From: a virus
IMG/VR virus record: IMGVR_UViG_3300006925_000007
Location: 48,242-112,241 of that record
Strand: one strand, 5' to 3'
DNA: 64,000 nt
Shown: positions 9,645 through 19,040 of the stretch, piece after piece
Layout of the letters: each line of letters opens with the position of its first letter
How positions within the stretch are numbered: the stretch's first letter is position 1
Made by a program: the position numbers and the translations under genes
Notes under the pieces: model-generated
Told to the model about the DNA's origin: nothing
Databases searched by the model: none
Seen by the model: only the letters and a program-made list of their open reading frames with translations

Positions 9645-11228
9645 TTAATTTGGTAAGTATCTAAAGTCAACTACTGCGTTAGTGGATGGTGCAGTAGTAA
9701 TGGTTAGCGTTGATCCGCTAATGCTGTATTCAGTTGGTGGTAGAATTAATCCGTCTACAATAACCAATACACTGTGAACAGTATGTCCAGGTTGTATTAA
9801 GTAATCTGTAGTGGAGTTGTTTCCTGTATACTGACTACTAGTATATATCAAATTTAAGTGATGGTTTTCTATACTGTTATTGGCAGGTGATGACATTGTT
9901 GCATATGGATATCTATACTTGACATAAATGTTAAATCCAGAATCTGGTAACACATTAAATGTTAGCGTAGTTCCACTTACAGAGTAGATGCTAGGTCGTT
10001 GTAAGACATCGTTAACATACACATCAATTTCTTCTTCTCCTGCTGGAGCATCAGTAAGTGTAAATGAGTAACCTATACCGTCTGCTGTAAATTCTTGTGA
10101 TGCTGGAAGTGACGACTGTGTTAGTTGTCCGTCTACAAAACTAAATCCGCCATTACCATCTGTTTGTAGTATTTGGCCGTTTGTTCCGTCACTGATACCT
10201 AAGTCAAGTATTCCACTTACATCACTAGCAATTGTTATGCCTTTTGATCCAGGTGTTGTAACTGGTGTAATAGTAATATTATTACCAGCACGAATATCAA
10301 TTTCGTCAACAGCACTTGCAACAATATCAGTTGGTGTTAAATCACTTACCGTATCGTATATGTGCCACGTTTTAAACGTTGACTCAAGTGTAATTGTAAC
10401 TGTGCCATCGCTGTTGTCTGTTAGTGCAAAACCACCATCAACATCAAATTTCAATCCTGTTACATCTGCTACACTTACGTTTGATGACGGGTCGTTAATT
10501 TCTTCAACTGTAAGTGCCAAATCGCTTCGTATAGCGGTGTTTACGTTAGCAAGCTCTGTTGATGTTGCGAACGTTCCATCAGCTGTTTGAAACGCATTTA
10601 CGATCTCTGTAAGCGAGTCTAGTGCTGCAGGATCTGTGTTTGTAAGTATGCTTTGAACTTGAGATTGTAGTGTGCTAATATCAGCTGATATACTTGCTGA
10701 TGCTACGCCAAACTGTCCGCTGTATGTAGCACCTGTAATATAAACACTTTTACCTGTAAACGATTTACCATCTGGTAAGTTTTCACCAATAAAGTTTAAT
10801 ACACCTGATTGATAATCAAAGAACCATTCATCGTTATTACCACTACCAGTAGTAAAGACTTTGTTGGACATTGTTTCAGCACCAGCAGAATCTCCGCTAG
10901 TGTGAATATAAACGTTTACAAGATATGTTGATCCAAATTCTGTTGGAATCCAGTCTGTTATTCCTGTTTTCCATGTTCTGTTTGTTGACGCTGTAATATC
11001 AGCTGTAGTTTCAACTGCCGTTTGTAGCGTTACATAGCTATTAGAAGCAGAAGGTTTTACACTTGGTATTTGTGCCGACTCTGCCCAAATCGTATCACCA
11101 CGTATCAGTAGTGGACTTGGTAAACTTTCGTTGGCCGCTAATTTATTAAAGACTGTGTCAGTCTTAGTGGCACCGAATCCAACTTTCTTAAATAGATAGT
11201 CTAACTTTTGATTATCGGATATTGCCAT
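9645..11228 (-). CDS. Structural protein conserved in marine T4-like phages, 527 aa
   Basis: The N-terminus MAISDNQKLDYLFKKVGFGA is a signature I associate with virion structural proteins of T4-like cyanophages. The protein includes one DPAALDSLTEIVNAFQ module shared with the giant fibre. It ends with two similar beta-type repeats: EEIDVYVNDVLQRPSIYSVS, then SVLVIVDGLILPPTEYSI, each followed by a TLTF or TLTI strand. The repeated VDG/VND-x-x-x-P-x-x-Y pattern also occurs in the 1500-aa protein (VGGVIQDPVTHYTI) and the giant wedge protein. Its start overlaps the stop of the PKD protein by one base, so the two are translationally coupled. A fibre-proximal or neck-fibre role is possible. Confidence 0.65.
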   Translation of the reverse strand: MAISDNQKLDYLFKKVGFGATKTDTVFNKLAANESLPSPLLIRGDTIWAESAQIPSVKPSASNSYVTLQTAVETTADITASTNRTWKTGITDWIPTEFGSTYLVNVYIHTSGDSAGAETMSNKVFTTGSGNNDEWFFDYQSGVLNFIGENLPDGKSFTGKSVYITGATYSGQFGVASASISADISTLQSQVQSILTNTDPAALDSLTEIVNAFQTADGTFATSTELANVNTAIRSDLALTVEEINDPSSNVSVADVTGLKFDVDGGFALTDNSDGTVTITLESTFKTWHIYDTVSDLTPTDIVASAVDEIDIRAGNNITITPVTTPGSKGITIASDVSGILDLGISDGTNGQILQTDGNGGFSFVDGQLTQSSLPASQEFTADGIGYSFTLTDAPAGEEEIDVYVNDVLQRPSIYSVSGTTLTFNVLPDSGFNIYVKYRYPYATMSSPANNSIENHHLNLIYTSSQYTGNNSTTDYLIQPGHTVHSVLVIVDGLILPPTEYSISGSTLTITTAPSTNAVVDFRYLPN

Positions 11229-14200
11229 TAGTTAGCTTCTCCTATTGATAGACTGTTTATTTGTTTGCCACTAGCAATTGCTATTCTAACCAACACAACA
11301 TTGTTTGTTGCATTACTCATGTTTTCAGCACCTAGTGTCATTGTGTAGCTTGAGTTAATGCTTGTGTTTGTTGGAACAACATCTGCACCTGTTAATGCAC
11401 AGCCATCTGATCCGTTACCTCCGTTTCCAGTATCACTACCAGGAACACCTGCACCTGCATATTGACTTGTGCATTCGATCCAACCATTTAATCCACTTGC
11501 AGTATCTATGCCAGTTCCAGGAGCTGCAATCCACATACCTGCAATGCCCGTAGAGTTAATGCTAATGTCGAAGTTAGCAACAACTTGTCTACGGAATGCA
11601 AATGTAAAGTATTGTGTTCCTGTATCTGAACTTCTATCAGGACCAACTGGTAGGTAGCCTGTGCTATAATCTGCAGTGTCGTGTTTTAACACACCCCATC
11701 TTACAGTAGCTTCTTGACTTCCACTTACACTAATTGCACCAGTAAATGGTGTAGCAGTATAATCAGTTGATCCGACAATAGTAGGAGTGTCCGTAGAATC
11801 CGCCACAAAGTCTGCAATACGAATTGCATTGTCTGTGACTACCCCATTACCTAAACTGGATTCTACAGGTATGGACGACTCAATTATTCCAAATGGTGTC
11901 GCTGTATGCACTTGAACTTTCTCGGGAAGAGAAACAAAGTTTCCAGTGCCATTGACATTATATGCTCTAACTTTCAAAGTTTCCACAGCCGCTATACTTG
12001 AATTAGTAATATCGATTGTTTGATCAGCAAATTGATAAGTTAAAGTGTTCGCTGTTGGAATGCCAGCGTTTAGGTAAGGGGTATTCTCTAAATCTGAATA
12101 ACTCTTATATTGAGTGCTAATAGTTGCGCCACTTGTGCTTTCTAAATTAGCACCATTAGATATTTCAAACACATTATTTGTATCTCTATATGCCTGTCCA
12201 ATCCAATTGTTTACTGTAACACCAGCCATTGTTAATTTTGGACTTCCTGTGTTATAGTATGGTATGCCCGAAATATATCTATAGCTACCGGCAACATCTT
12301 CTGTAAGTGTTGCACTAGCTACATCAATAGTTGGGCTACTTGTTAGGTCGTCACAAACCACTGTAACATAGTTTGTGTTGCCTGTTTCACTGTGTTCTAT
12401 ACGTTGGTCGTTAACACCAATTGTATATTCAGAAAATGGTTTAGAAATTTTTGAATCAAATGTTTGATAAAAACCTGTAGGATAAGTTGAAGAACTTATA
12501 CTATCGTTTGCATCTCTTTGATCACTAACAACAAGACTTCCAAAAGTGCCGTTTTCGTTTAAGGAAGTTGTAAAGTTTTGAGAACCATCGTCGACGCCAT
12601 TGACAACTGATTTTACTGTTCCACTTAATCCATTATATGAATTTTGTGCAACACTAGTGTCAAGGTTTCCACTTGTGTATCGTCTTGCTGTAGTTGTTTC
12701 CAAACTTGCACCTGCTACTAATGGAGCTGATGCACTGTTTTCTGTGAACCCATGTGCCAGTTTAGGACTAAGTCCTTGTGCTGAGTCTGTTAGTGAAATT
12801 GTTTTGCTACTTAATCCGCTTGGTGCATTTGGAACTGCATTTACTTGAAAGGTTAAGTTAGCTGAATCTGTTTGTGCGGTTATATCCGGTGTTCCGCTTG
12901 CTGTAAAGTCTAATTGGTAGTTACCTGGTGTAACACCTGTAAAGTCATGTTGGACACTGTTTAGTCCTGCTTCATTATCATTAGCACTGCTATCGTTCCA
13001 ATCATATTCATGATTGTCACCATTTTCACTTGTGTTACTTACAGTAACTAATGCTCTGTTTACGCCGTCATAATCTACGCCGTCATATACGTCATATTGA
13101 TTATCGCCATTGCGATCTGAAACTGTATCTGCACTACCTGAGATGCTTGCTCTAACATCTGGCTCAACATGAATTGTAAAGTTTGAACTTGAGAAAGGAC
13201 TGTTACTATGATCGTTTATAACTTGTAAGTTACCTGTAAAGTCTTGAGGTGTATTATTGCTTGAAAGTGTATACTTATGTGATATTGTTTGTCCTGTATC
13301 ACCAGATTGATTACTTCCTGCGTTTACTGTTGTGATTGTTCCATCGCCAAACGCCCATCTATACGTTGTTCCAAACTGTGTGTGATTACCAATTGTATTT
13401 TCTGTATTGTTTGTAAATATTACAGTAAGACCGTTATTGGCTTCTTCGTTAATACCTGTAGTAAGATCAGAAGTTGTGTCGGGCGTGTGTTCATCATAAA
13501 TTTTATATGAAGCATCGTCGTCAATTGGGAGTAATGATGGCGTAGCTGTGCTATGACTGTCTAATGTTAGTGTAACGGTTCTTTGCACTTCTGCTTCTGT
13601 GCTAAGAGCAAACGTGTGGGCTAAACGTCCTCCACCAACACCGCCTGCTACACTATCGCTATTAATAACTTCATCTGATGAGCCATCACCCCAATTCCAT
13701 GTGTATTGAATTGTTGCTCCTGATGTGTTAGTTGTTGTATTTTCAAAATAGACAGTATCGCCATCATCCCAATATGTAATTGCGTTGCCACCTGTTGGTG
13801 CATCGTATACTACAAATGAAACTGCTGGGTCGCCTGTAAAAATGGCTATGTAGTCTTCTCTTATTTTTTGTGCTGAGCTACCTGCTCCTGTTCCTGTATT
13901 GTTAAACGCTGTTACGTCTACATCAAACGGAGATCCGCTATTAGAAGCATATGTATGTGTGGGAGTTGAATCTGTTGTGGCTGTGGTTGTATTTCCGTCA
14001 CCCCAATCAATTGTATATCTGTTTGGATTACCTACTGAGCTAATAGTTAGTGTTGCTGTTAATCCTGCACCACCTGATGTTAAGTCAGAAACAAAGTCTA
14101 CGGACTTAACATAAGAATCTGTTCTTATATTTTCAATGATTTCAAGTATGTCATCTGTGTCAGCGTCATTTCCGCTATCAACAGCCGTAAGTCTAGTTTC

Positions 14201-14362
14201 TAAAAATATTTTTGTGACAGCATCTTGATCATCAACAGGATCTACTACATCAACGATTCTGTTTGTTTGGGCACTAATATTGTTATTGCCCTCTGCATCA
14301 AGTTTTAAATCTTTATCACTTGTTGATATCTTTCCACTATTGTGGTTAATATTAATCGACAT
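11228..14362 (-). CDS. PKD-domain virion protein, 1044 aa
   Basis: The N-terminal about 80 residues (SGKISTSDKDLKLDAEG, then DDQDAVTKIFLETRL) look like a virion attachment module. Four PKD-type beta-sandwich repeats follow in the first half, each with the turn motif WGDG, FGDG or a relative: YTIDWGDGNTTT (about 113), YTWNWGDGSSDE (about 225), YRWAFGDGTITT (about 333) and HEYDWNDSS (about 445). The second half is Ser/Thr/Gly-rich without a recognised domain. PKD domains mediate protein-protein or carbohydrate contacts, and on phage particles they are usually decorations that aid surface adhesion. The start is preceded by GGGAAG. No catalytic motif is visible. Confidence 0.7.
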   Translation of the reverse strand: MSININHNSGKISTSDKDLKLDAEGNNNISAQTNRIVDVVDPVDDQDAVTKIFLETRLTAVDSGNDADTDDILEIIENIRTDSYVKSVDFVSDLTSGGAGLTATLTISSVGNPNRYTIDWGDGNTTTATTDSTPTHTYASNSGSPFDVDVTAFNNTGTGAGSSAQKIREDYIAIFTGDPAVSFVVYDAPTGGNAITYWDDGDTVYFENTTTNTSGATIQYTWNWGDGSSDEVINSDSVAGGVGGGRLAHTFALSTEAEVQRTVTLTLDSHSTATPSLLPIDDDASYKIYDEHTPDTTSDLTTGINEEANNGLTVIFTNNTENTIGNHTQFGTTYRWAFGDGTITTVNAGSNQSGDTGQTISHKYTLSSNNTPQDFTGNLQVINDHSNSPFSSSNFTIHVEPDVRASISGSADTVSDRNGDNQYDVYDGVDYDGVNRALVTVSNTSENGDNHEYDWNDSSANDNEAGLNSVQHDFTGVTPGNYQLDFTASGTPDITAQTDSANLTFQVNAVPNAPSGLSSKTISLTDSAQGLSPKLAHGFTENSASAPLVAGASLETTTARRYTSGNLDTSVAQNSYNGLSGTVKSVVNGVDDGSQNFTTSLNENGTFGSLVVSDQRDANDSISSSTYPTGFYQTFDSKISKPFSEYTIGVNDQRIEHSETGNTNYVTVVCDDLTSSPTIDVASATLTEDVAGSYRYISGIPYYNTGSPKLTMAGVTVNNWIGQAYRDTNNVFEISNGANLESTSGATISTQYKSYSDLENTPYLNAGIPTANTLTYQFADQTIDITNSSIAAVETLKVRAYNVNGTGNFVSLPEKVQVHTATPFGIIESSIPVESSLGNGVVTDNAIRIADFVADSTDTPTIVGSTDYTATPFTGAISVSGSQEATVRWGVLKHDTADYSTGYLPVGPDRSSDTGTQYFTFAFRRQVVANFDISINSTGIAGMWIAAPGTGIDTASGLNGWIECTSQYAGAGVPGSDTGNGGNGSDGCALTGADVVPTNTSINSSYTMTLGAENMSNATNNVVLVRIAIASGKQINSLSIGEAN

Positions 14363-14415
14363 ACTCTTCCCTTTTTCAACTTTACCATAATGGTTATGTT
14401 ACTTACGCAACGATA

Positions 14416-15003
14416 TTAAACGTTTACGCTAGAACGGAAGTGCGAAACAATGTTCCAACTGCCATTTACAAATACTAATGTTGCACTATCGCCTTTTGCT
14501 GTAAAAGTGATTGAAGTAAAACCTGCTCCATTTGTTGGAGTAACTGTAGCAGGACCTGATGGGGTATCTGATACAGTAATAATTTTTTGTTGGCCTTCTG
14601 TGCCATCTGCTAAAACAAGAGCAACCGCAGTAGAACCATCAATTGCTGATAATGATGTGCTTGCTGTAATTTCTGTTGTTTCAGTTGTTGTGCTTACAAT
14701 AACTGTTTGTATATTGAGTTGATCCCACATATTGGAACTACTACCAATATCGTGTGTTTTTGTAACGCTTGGCAGTAAGTCAGTTGATATGTTGCTGTTA
14801 AATGCTACAGATCCACTTGCGTTTCCTAGTGTTATAACATCACCAGATGAAACTATTGTGCCTCCAATATATAAACTTCCACCAACCCATGCGCCGCCTT
14901 CGACATGCAGAGCAGAGTCTGTGCTACTTAAAGCATTTAAATCAAGATCTTTAATACTTTTAATTACTAATTGATCGTTATCTGGTTTTATATATGATGC
15001 CAT
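14416..15003 (-). CDS. Small fibre-type structural protein, 195 aa
   Basis: The start MASYIKPDNDQLVI follows AAGGAAG. The centre has a VGGSLYIGGTIVSSGDVITL strand-turn repeat and the module TKTHDIGSSSNMWDQLNIQT. That module matches YDLGSTTKKWRDLFL in the S74 fibre, a motif typical of marine T4-like fibre proteins. The C-terminus is beta-rich with TVTPTNGAGFTSITF. It lies first in the fibre transcription unit behind a late-type promoter motif. It is probably a virion fibre or connector component; the exact role is unknown. Confidence 0.6.
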   Translation of the reverse strand: MASYIKPDNDQLVIKSIKDLDLNALSSTDSALHVEGGAWVGGSLYIGGTIVSSGDVITLGNASGSVAFNSNISTDLLPSVTKTHDIGSSSNMWDQLNIQTVIVSTTTETTEITASTSLSAIDGSTAVALVLADGTEGQQKIITVSDTPSGPATVTPTNGAGFTSITFTAKGDSATLVFVNGSWNIVSHFRSSVNV

Positions 15004-15037
15004 ACGTTATTCTTCCTTATGTTCTCTTTACAATATG

Positions 15038-15046
15038 TATTTATCC
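15038..15046 (-). promoter_or_regulatory. Late-type promoter motif GATAAATAC
   Basis: GATAAATAC on the minus strand, 35 bases before the 195-aa gene. It would drive the downstream fibre block, and lies between the outer-membrane protein's terminator and the fibre genes. Confidence 0.6.
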
Positions 15047-15073
15047 AAAAAAAGAATATATATATTTAGAATT

Positions 15074-15098
15074 AAAAAAGGGCCCGTTAAGGCCCTTA
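15074..15098 (-). terminator. Rho-independent terminator after the outer-membrane protein gene
   Basis: On the minus strand AAGGGCC and GGCCCTT form a 7-bp stem with a short loop, directly followed by T6. It is 27 bases past the stop of the outer-membrane protein gene, so that gene is a self-contained unit. Confidence 0.9.
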
Positions 15099-15124
15099 AT
15101 TATTGCAATAATTTTTAAATTAAT

Positions 15125-15934
15125 TTAAAATTTAAATGATGCACCGATTGCCGGTGTTAAACTTTCTGCATCTGTATCATACGATGCTTCTGCATAAAGA
15201 TCAATTCCCTTGAATGAACTTTTAACTCCTGCACCAACGTGTTGAAGTTTATTATCTTCGTCGCCGTTAACAAACACTGAAATTACTCCAGCATTTGCAT
15301 TTACTTCATATCCTAGCTTATCAGCAGAATATGTTGCTGTGCCACCCACTGACATGCTTGATGTAAGGTCAAGTGATGAACTTACGCCATAAGATTTTGC
15401 TTTAGTGTCAGTGTTATAATCAATTGCTGCACCCATTCCGATAACACCGACTTTAAAGTCGTATGCTGCCTGAACGTTATCAAGATCAGTTACGTCAGTT
15501 GATAAACTGTCAAAACCGGCCATTAATGAAAGACCACCTGCTTTAGCCATCACTGATTCGTTTACCGTAGGATTAGCAAGTGTAGTTGAACCTACTACTT
15601 CTAGTCCTGCTGATGGGAACAAGTCGCCTTGCTTACCTAGTGATACTGTTGCACCTGCAACTGCTGTTCCGATCTGCCAATCACCTAATGCAATTGTGCC
15701 ATCTGTAATTTTAAGATCAAACCCACCAAACGCTGGACCAGTTGAATCTAGGTCAAGGTTAAGTGTTGTGTTACTGACATACTTGCCAGTTGTTGAGTTT
15801 TTAGAAACATCAACATCAATAGTTGTAGTCAACGGAAGAACCGGTGATGCCGCTACTGTGGTTGTTGTTGTTTCGGCCTGTGCTGCAACTGATGTTGCAA
15901 ACAGAATAGCCAAAACGCTTACTGTTGTTTTCAT
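15125..15934 (-). CDS. Phage-borne outer-membrane beta-barrel (porin-like) protein
   Basis: 269 aa. Residues 1-20 form a signal peptide with Lys2, a hydrophobic core and the cleavage site AQA before Glu21. The mature protein consists of alternating-polarity strands such as FDLKITDGTIALGDWQIGTA, AAIDYNTDTKAKSYGVSSSL and IDLYAEASYD, and ends in GASFKF. A C-terminal aromatic residue on the last strand is the recognition signature of Gram-negative outer-membrane barrels assembled by the BAM complex. Length and pattern suit a small porin-like barrel. The gene has its own consensus sigma70 promoter and terminator, unlike the surrounding late genes. Possible roles are altering host uptake or blocking superinfecting phages, as lambdoid phages do with porins. 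It may derive from the host. The barrel assignment is strong; the function is inferred. Confidence 0.75.
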   Translation of the reverse strand: MKTTVSVLAILFATSVAAQAETTTTTVAASPVLPLTTTIDVDVSKNSTTGKYVSNTTLNLDLDSTGPAFGGFDLKITDGTIALGDWQIGTAVAGATVSLGKQGDLFPSAGLEVVGSTTLANPTVNESVMAKAGGLSLMAGFDSLSTDVTDLDNVQAAYDFKVGVIGMGAAIDYNTDTKAKSYGVSSSLDLTSSMSVGGTATYSADKLGYEVNANAGVISVFVNGDEDNKLQHVGAGVKSSFKGIDLYAEASYDTDAESLTPAIGASFKF

Positions 15935-16011
15935 ATTTTTTCCCTCTAAAATGCTAACTTCGTAGTCAGCTTCTATCCATTAGTTAACTCAATAACCAAA
16001 TGTAACTTTTA

Positions 16012-16040
16012 ATTATACGTGTATATGTGAATCTTGTCAA
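16012..16040 (-). promoter_or_regulatory. Consensus sigma70 promoter for the outer-membrane protein gene
   Basis: On the minus strand TTGACA (16035-16040) is followed by 17 bases and TATAAT (16012-16017), an exact match to the sigma70 consensus in both boxes and spacing. Transcription would start near 16005, giving a leader of about 70 bases with an AGAGGG ribosome site before the ATG at 15934. Confidence 0.88.
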
Positions 16041-16058
16041 CCGAAATGTTGACTTTTT

Positions 16059-16066
16059 TATTTATC
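16059..16066 (-). promoter_or_regulatory. Late-type motif GATAAATA upstream of the outer-membrane protein gene
   Basis: GATAAATA on the minus strand between the major capsid gene terminator and the sigma70 promoter. If functional, the outer-membrane protein would be expressed both early and late. Confidence 0.4.
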
Positions 16067-16095
16067 AAAAGAACAGGCCCCTTAAAAGGGACCTG
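16067..16095 (-). terminator. Rho-independent terminator after the major capsid gene
   Basis: On the minus strand CAGGTCCCTT pairs with AAGGGGCCTG (one G-U pair), followed by TTCTTTT. It lies about 27 bases past the gp23 stop and closes the head transcription unit. Confidence 0.88.
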
Positions 16096-16121
16096 CTCCG
16101 TCAATATATCTAATTTAAGTA

Positions 16122-17282
16122 TTACTTAAATGATAGGTTACCTGCATTAACGTCAATTTTCGCTAAGTAGTCAGCCGCGTTACCAAGAGATGAAGCTTGG
16201 TTGTTAAGCTCTACATAACCATAACGTGTCATGAATGACACTGTTGGCTCGAAAGTTGCCGGGTCTAATACTGTGCCTGAAGACATAAGTGGGATGTATG
16301 GGCAATAGAACGCTGCTGCGTCGATTTCGCCTTCACCTTTATATCCAACAAGAACTGGTGTAGAATCTGATGCATATTGATCAACAAATACACGAACAGT
16401 GTTATTCAAAGTTCCAACAAATTTAGTGTTAGTTGGTGCTTCAAATGGACCTTCAGTTGTTCTTGCGAACGCTGAAGTTGTCGCACTTTGTAGAACAGTT
16501 AACATAGTTGGTGAAACAACTACGTAGTTACCTGCGCCACGACGTGTTCTTGCTGCGATCAAGTTAGCTGCTCTGTTAATAAGAACTGCTAGTGCGGCAT
16601 GCTGGTCACCAACGAAAGTTGCTTGACCTGATACTGCTGCTTGATCATATGAGTCAGTAGCTGTGCCTGCCAGTGTGCGTAATGAAGTTAGAACTTCTTG
16701 GTCAATTTCAGCAGTAATTTCTTGTGCAAGTGCTTGCATAATTTCTGCTTCTACGTCTAGACCGTGCATTGAATTGGCATCTTGTGCCGCTTCAAAAGTC
16801 CAACGTGCTGACAATTTACGTGTTTTAGCTTCAACTGTTTGTTTCAACACTTGAATTGACATTTTACGTCCTGCTTCAGCTTCTAATGAGCTTGTTGAAG
16901 ATGGACCACCTGTAGCCGCATCACCTGAGTAACCTTTTGCAATTGCAAATGGGCTAAGTGCTTCATCACCAGCGGCAACACCTGCTGCTGCTTGTGAATA
17001 ACGGATACGTAAAGTGTGGATCTGGCCTACTGGACCAGTCATTGGTTGAACACCAACTAATTCGTTCGCAATAACCGTCGGCATTACACGTCTGATTACT
17101 GGTAGAATTACTTTGTTTAATGTTGCGATGTTGCCTGACATAGTTGATCCGGCAGCTGCTGATTCTGAAAGATAGCTCTTGGTATTCTCAAGAACTGACT
17201 CCATAACAACCTTTTTATTGCCGTCTAAACCGTCAGTTAGGGCGCCTTTAGTTACGTCCCAATTTTCAAATAAGTTTGACAT
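16122..17282 (-). CDS. gp23: Major capsid protein gp23
   Basis: 386 aa, HK97-fold major capsid protein of T4-like phages. After an N-terminal propeptide, the sequence PVIRRVMPTVIANELVGVQP, then MTGPVGQIHTLRIRY, matches the T4 gp23 core (MVRRAIPNLIAFDICGVQPM, then NSPTGQVFALRAVY). YLSE at residues 37-40 fits the hydrophobic-x-Glu cleavage rule of the gp21 protease and would leave a mature protein of about 346 residues. Further conserved stretches are LNNTVRVFVDQYA and FMTRYGYVELN near the C-terminus. It is shorter than T4 gp23 (521 aa), mainly through absence of the inserted domain. It follows gp22 by 10 bases, with AAGGAG before the ATG, and is last in the head operon before a strong terminator, as expected for the most abundant protein. 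Confidence 0.95.
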   Translation of the reverse strand: MSNLFENWDVTKGALTDGLDGNKKVVMESVLENTKSYLSESAAAGSTMSGNIATLNKVILPVIRRVMPTVIANELVGVQPMTGPVGQIHTLRIRYSQAAAGVAAGDEALSPFAIAKGYSGDAATGGPSSTSSLEAEAGRKMSIQVLKQTVEAKTRKLSARWTFEAAQDANSMHGLDVEAEIMQALAQEITAEIDQEVLTSLRTLAGTATDSYDQAAVSGQATFVGDQHAALAVLINRAANLIAARTRRGAGNYVVVSPTMLTVLQSATTSAFARTTEGPFEAPTNTKFVGTLNNTVRVFVDQYASDSTPVLVGYKGEGEIDAAAFYCPYIPLMSSGTVLDPATFEPTVSFMTRYGYVELNNQASSLGNAADYLAKIDVNAGNLSFK

Positions 17283-17292
17283 GGTATACTCC

Positions 17293-18402
17293 TTAATTTG
17301 TAATGATACCTGCTAATTTTTTGAGGTTAATAATTTCAGCTTCGCTGCTAGTTTCCTGCGTAGTTGCCTGCTTATCACCTGTGATCTCAGTCTTCTGAGT
17401 CTCATTTAGCTGTGTTTTGTTTGTTTCTGCTTTCTTTACTGTTTCATTTAACACTGTTGGCAGATATTTATTAAATGCTGCTTTCAGTTTTGGTGTATTA
17501 ACTGATTCAAGTAAGTTTGACATCAACTTACGTTTGTCTTTTGACAAAGGTGCTAATAATTCAGCCATTGCTGTTTCACGTGCTCGGCTTTCGTTGATTG
17601 CTGCAACTTCTTTAGTTGCTTCTTCAATTTTAGCCTCTCTGTCAGTGATCTCTTTTTGTGATTCCTCTAATTGAGTCTTCACGTCTAAAAGTTCTGTTGA
17701 AAGTTTAGAGATATGTGTGCCTTCTGCAAGGTGTGAACCCATGAATTCAGCTGCAAATGTTTCGAAAATTTTGCGACCGAACATGTTTTCTTTAGCGGAT
17801 TTTATATCCTCTTTAAGCATACCTAGTTCTGTTTTAATTGTAGATTCTACAATGTCAGCTAGTTTGCCTGAAGATTTATCAATAAAGTCTGCTTTTGCTT
17901 TAGCAATCATATCTTTACCTTCTGAGACAAGTTTAACCTTCTGTTCAATAAGGTCTTTCTTGTCCTGGTGGAATTCGTTAAGTTCTGAAGTAAGTTGTTC
18001 CATAACAAAGTCTTCCAACTTCTCAAAGTTTCCTTCTTGAAGTTTTCTGTCTTCGCGTAGTTCTGTAACCTCTTTTTTAAGAGTTTCCATTACAAAACCA
18101 TCAAGTAGTTCTGCATGTTCTGAAATCTTACGCTTATACTCTACCTGAGCCTCAACTGCTTTTTGTTTATCTGCTTGGAATTCTTCTAATTCGCCTTTTA
18201 TTGTTTCAGATAACATGCTATCAAGTGCGGACACCATCTGCTCTTTATCTGTTTCATAACGATTAGCGAATTCTTCGCGTAATTCAGTTGTGATCTCTTC
18301 ACGAGTTTCTGCTAGTTTCTCATTCCATGCTTCGGAAAGTGTTGAACGCACTTCTTCTGATAGGACTTCTGAACTTAGGAGTTGTTCTATTGCATGAGCC
18401 AT
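17293..18402 (-). CDS. gp22: Prohead core scaffold gp22
   Basis: 369 aa, almost entirely charged alpha-helical heptads (for example LSEAWNEKLAETREEITTEL and ELREDRKLQEGNFEKLEDFV), with no globular domain. Position between the gp21 protease and gp23 is the conserved T4 place of the main scaffold gp22. That protein forms the prohead core and is degraded by gp21 after assembly. It is longer than T4 gp22 (269 aa). The ATG overlaps the stop of gp21 by one base, indicating coupled translation. Assignment rests on coiled-coil character and synteny rather than a sequence motif. Confidence 0.85.
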   Translation of the reverse strand: MAHAIEQLLSSEVLSEEVRSTLSEAWNEKLAETREEITTELREEFANRYETDKEQMVSALDSMLSETIKGELEEFQADKQKAVEAQVEYKRKISEHAELLDGFVMETLKKEVTELREDRKLQEGNFEKLEDFVMEQLTSELNEFHQDKKDLIEQKVKLVSEGKDMIAKAKADFIDKSSGKLADIVESTIKTELGMLKEDIKSAKENMFGRKIFETFAAEFMGSHLAEGTHISKLSTELLDVKTQLEESQKEITDREAKIEEATKEVAAINESRARETAMAELLAPLSKDKRKLMSNLLESVNTPKLKAAFNKYLPTVLNETVKKAETNKTQLNETQKTEITGDKQATTQETSSEAEIINLKKLAGIITN

Positions 18403-19040
18403 TACTTTCTCCTAATATCTAGTGATTCAATGAACTTCAATACCTCTTCCTGGAGATATTTTTGTGCTGCATCATCTTTTGTTTTAGCTGCGGCAACGTC
18501 TAGTAAAATATTACCTCTTTTGCCATTCATAATTTGTTCATAAAGTGGATCTGGATACGCATCGGGAGCCGATGGGTTTGCAACTATGTCAACCGTTTGG
18601 ATTTCAAAGTCGCTTACATTTCCACTTTCTGTAACATTACCACTACCGCGTGATGATACACCAAGTTTAACGCCGTTCTCTAATAGGGTAATACAAATAT
18701 TTCCCATTGGAGTTGGCAACAATTTTAGTCTTCCATAACCATCGCTACCTTGCATCCACATACGTTCAATCATATGTGACACTCGGTCCAAATTAACTTG
18801 TAAGTCATCTGGGTGGTCAGCTTCGCCTAATACTGTAAAACCCTCGTCAATTTTACTCTGAACTGAATTAACAGCTTTGGTAATTTCATTAACGGGGTAA
18901 ATTCTTTGGTTCTGATTTTGTTTAGCACCTTGGACAAAGATACCTTCCATGAACAAGTTTTTACCGCCTTTGCCGTTATCCACGGCTTCGGTTACGATTT
19001 TAGCTTGGTCAAATGTAAGGTGTTCTTTAAGTGTAAACAT
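18402..19040 (-). CDS. gp21: Prohead maturation protease gp21
   Basis: 212 aa, the length of T4 gp21. GEADHPDDLQVNLDRVSHMI carries the histidine-containing motif, and GVKLGVSSRGSGNV carries the serine motif of the T4-type prohead serine protease. FEIQTVDIVANPSAPDAYPD is the conserved C-terminal part of the fold. It cleaves the scaffold and capsid propeptides during head maturation. The start overlaps the stop of the acidic core protein by one base. The order acidic core protein, gp21, gp22, gp23 matches T4-like phages. Confidence 0.93.
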   Translation of the reverse strand: MFTLKEHLTFDQAKIVTEAVDNGKGGKNLFMEGIFVQGAKQNQNQRIYPVNEITKAVNSVQSKIDEGFTVLGEADHPDDLQVNLDRVSHMIERMWMQGSDGYGRLKLLPTPMGNICITLLENGVKLGVSSRGSGNVTESGNVSDFEIQTVDIVANPSAPDAYPDPLYEQIMNGKRGNILLDVAAAKTKDDAAQKYLQEEVLKFIESLDIRRK

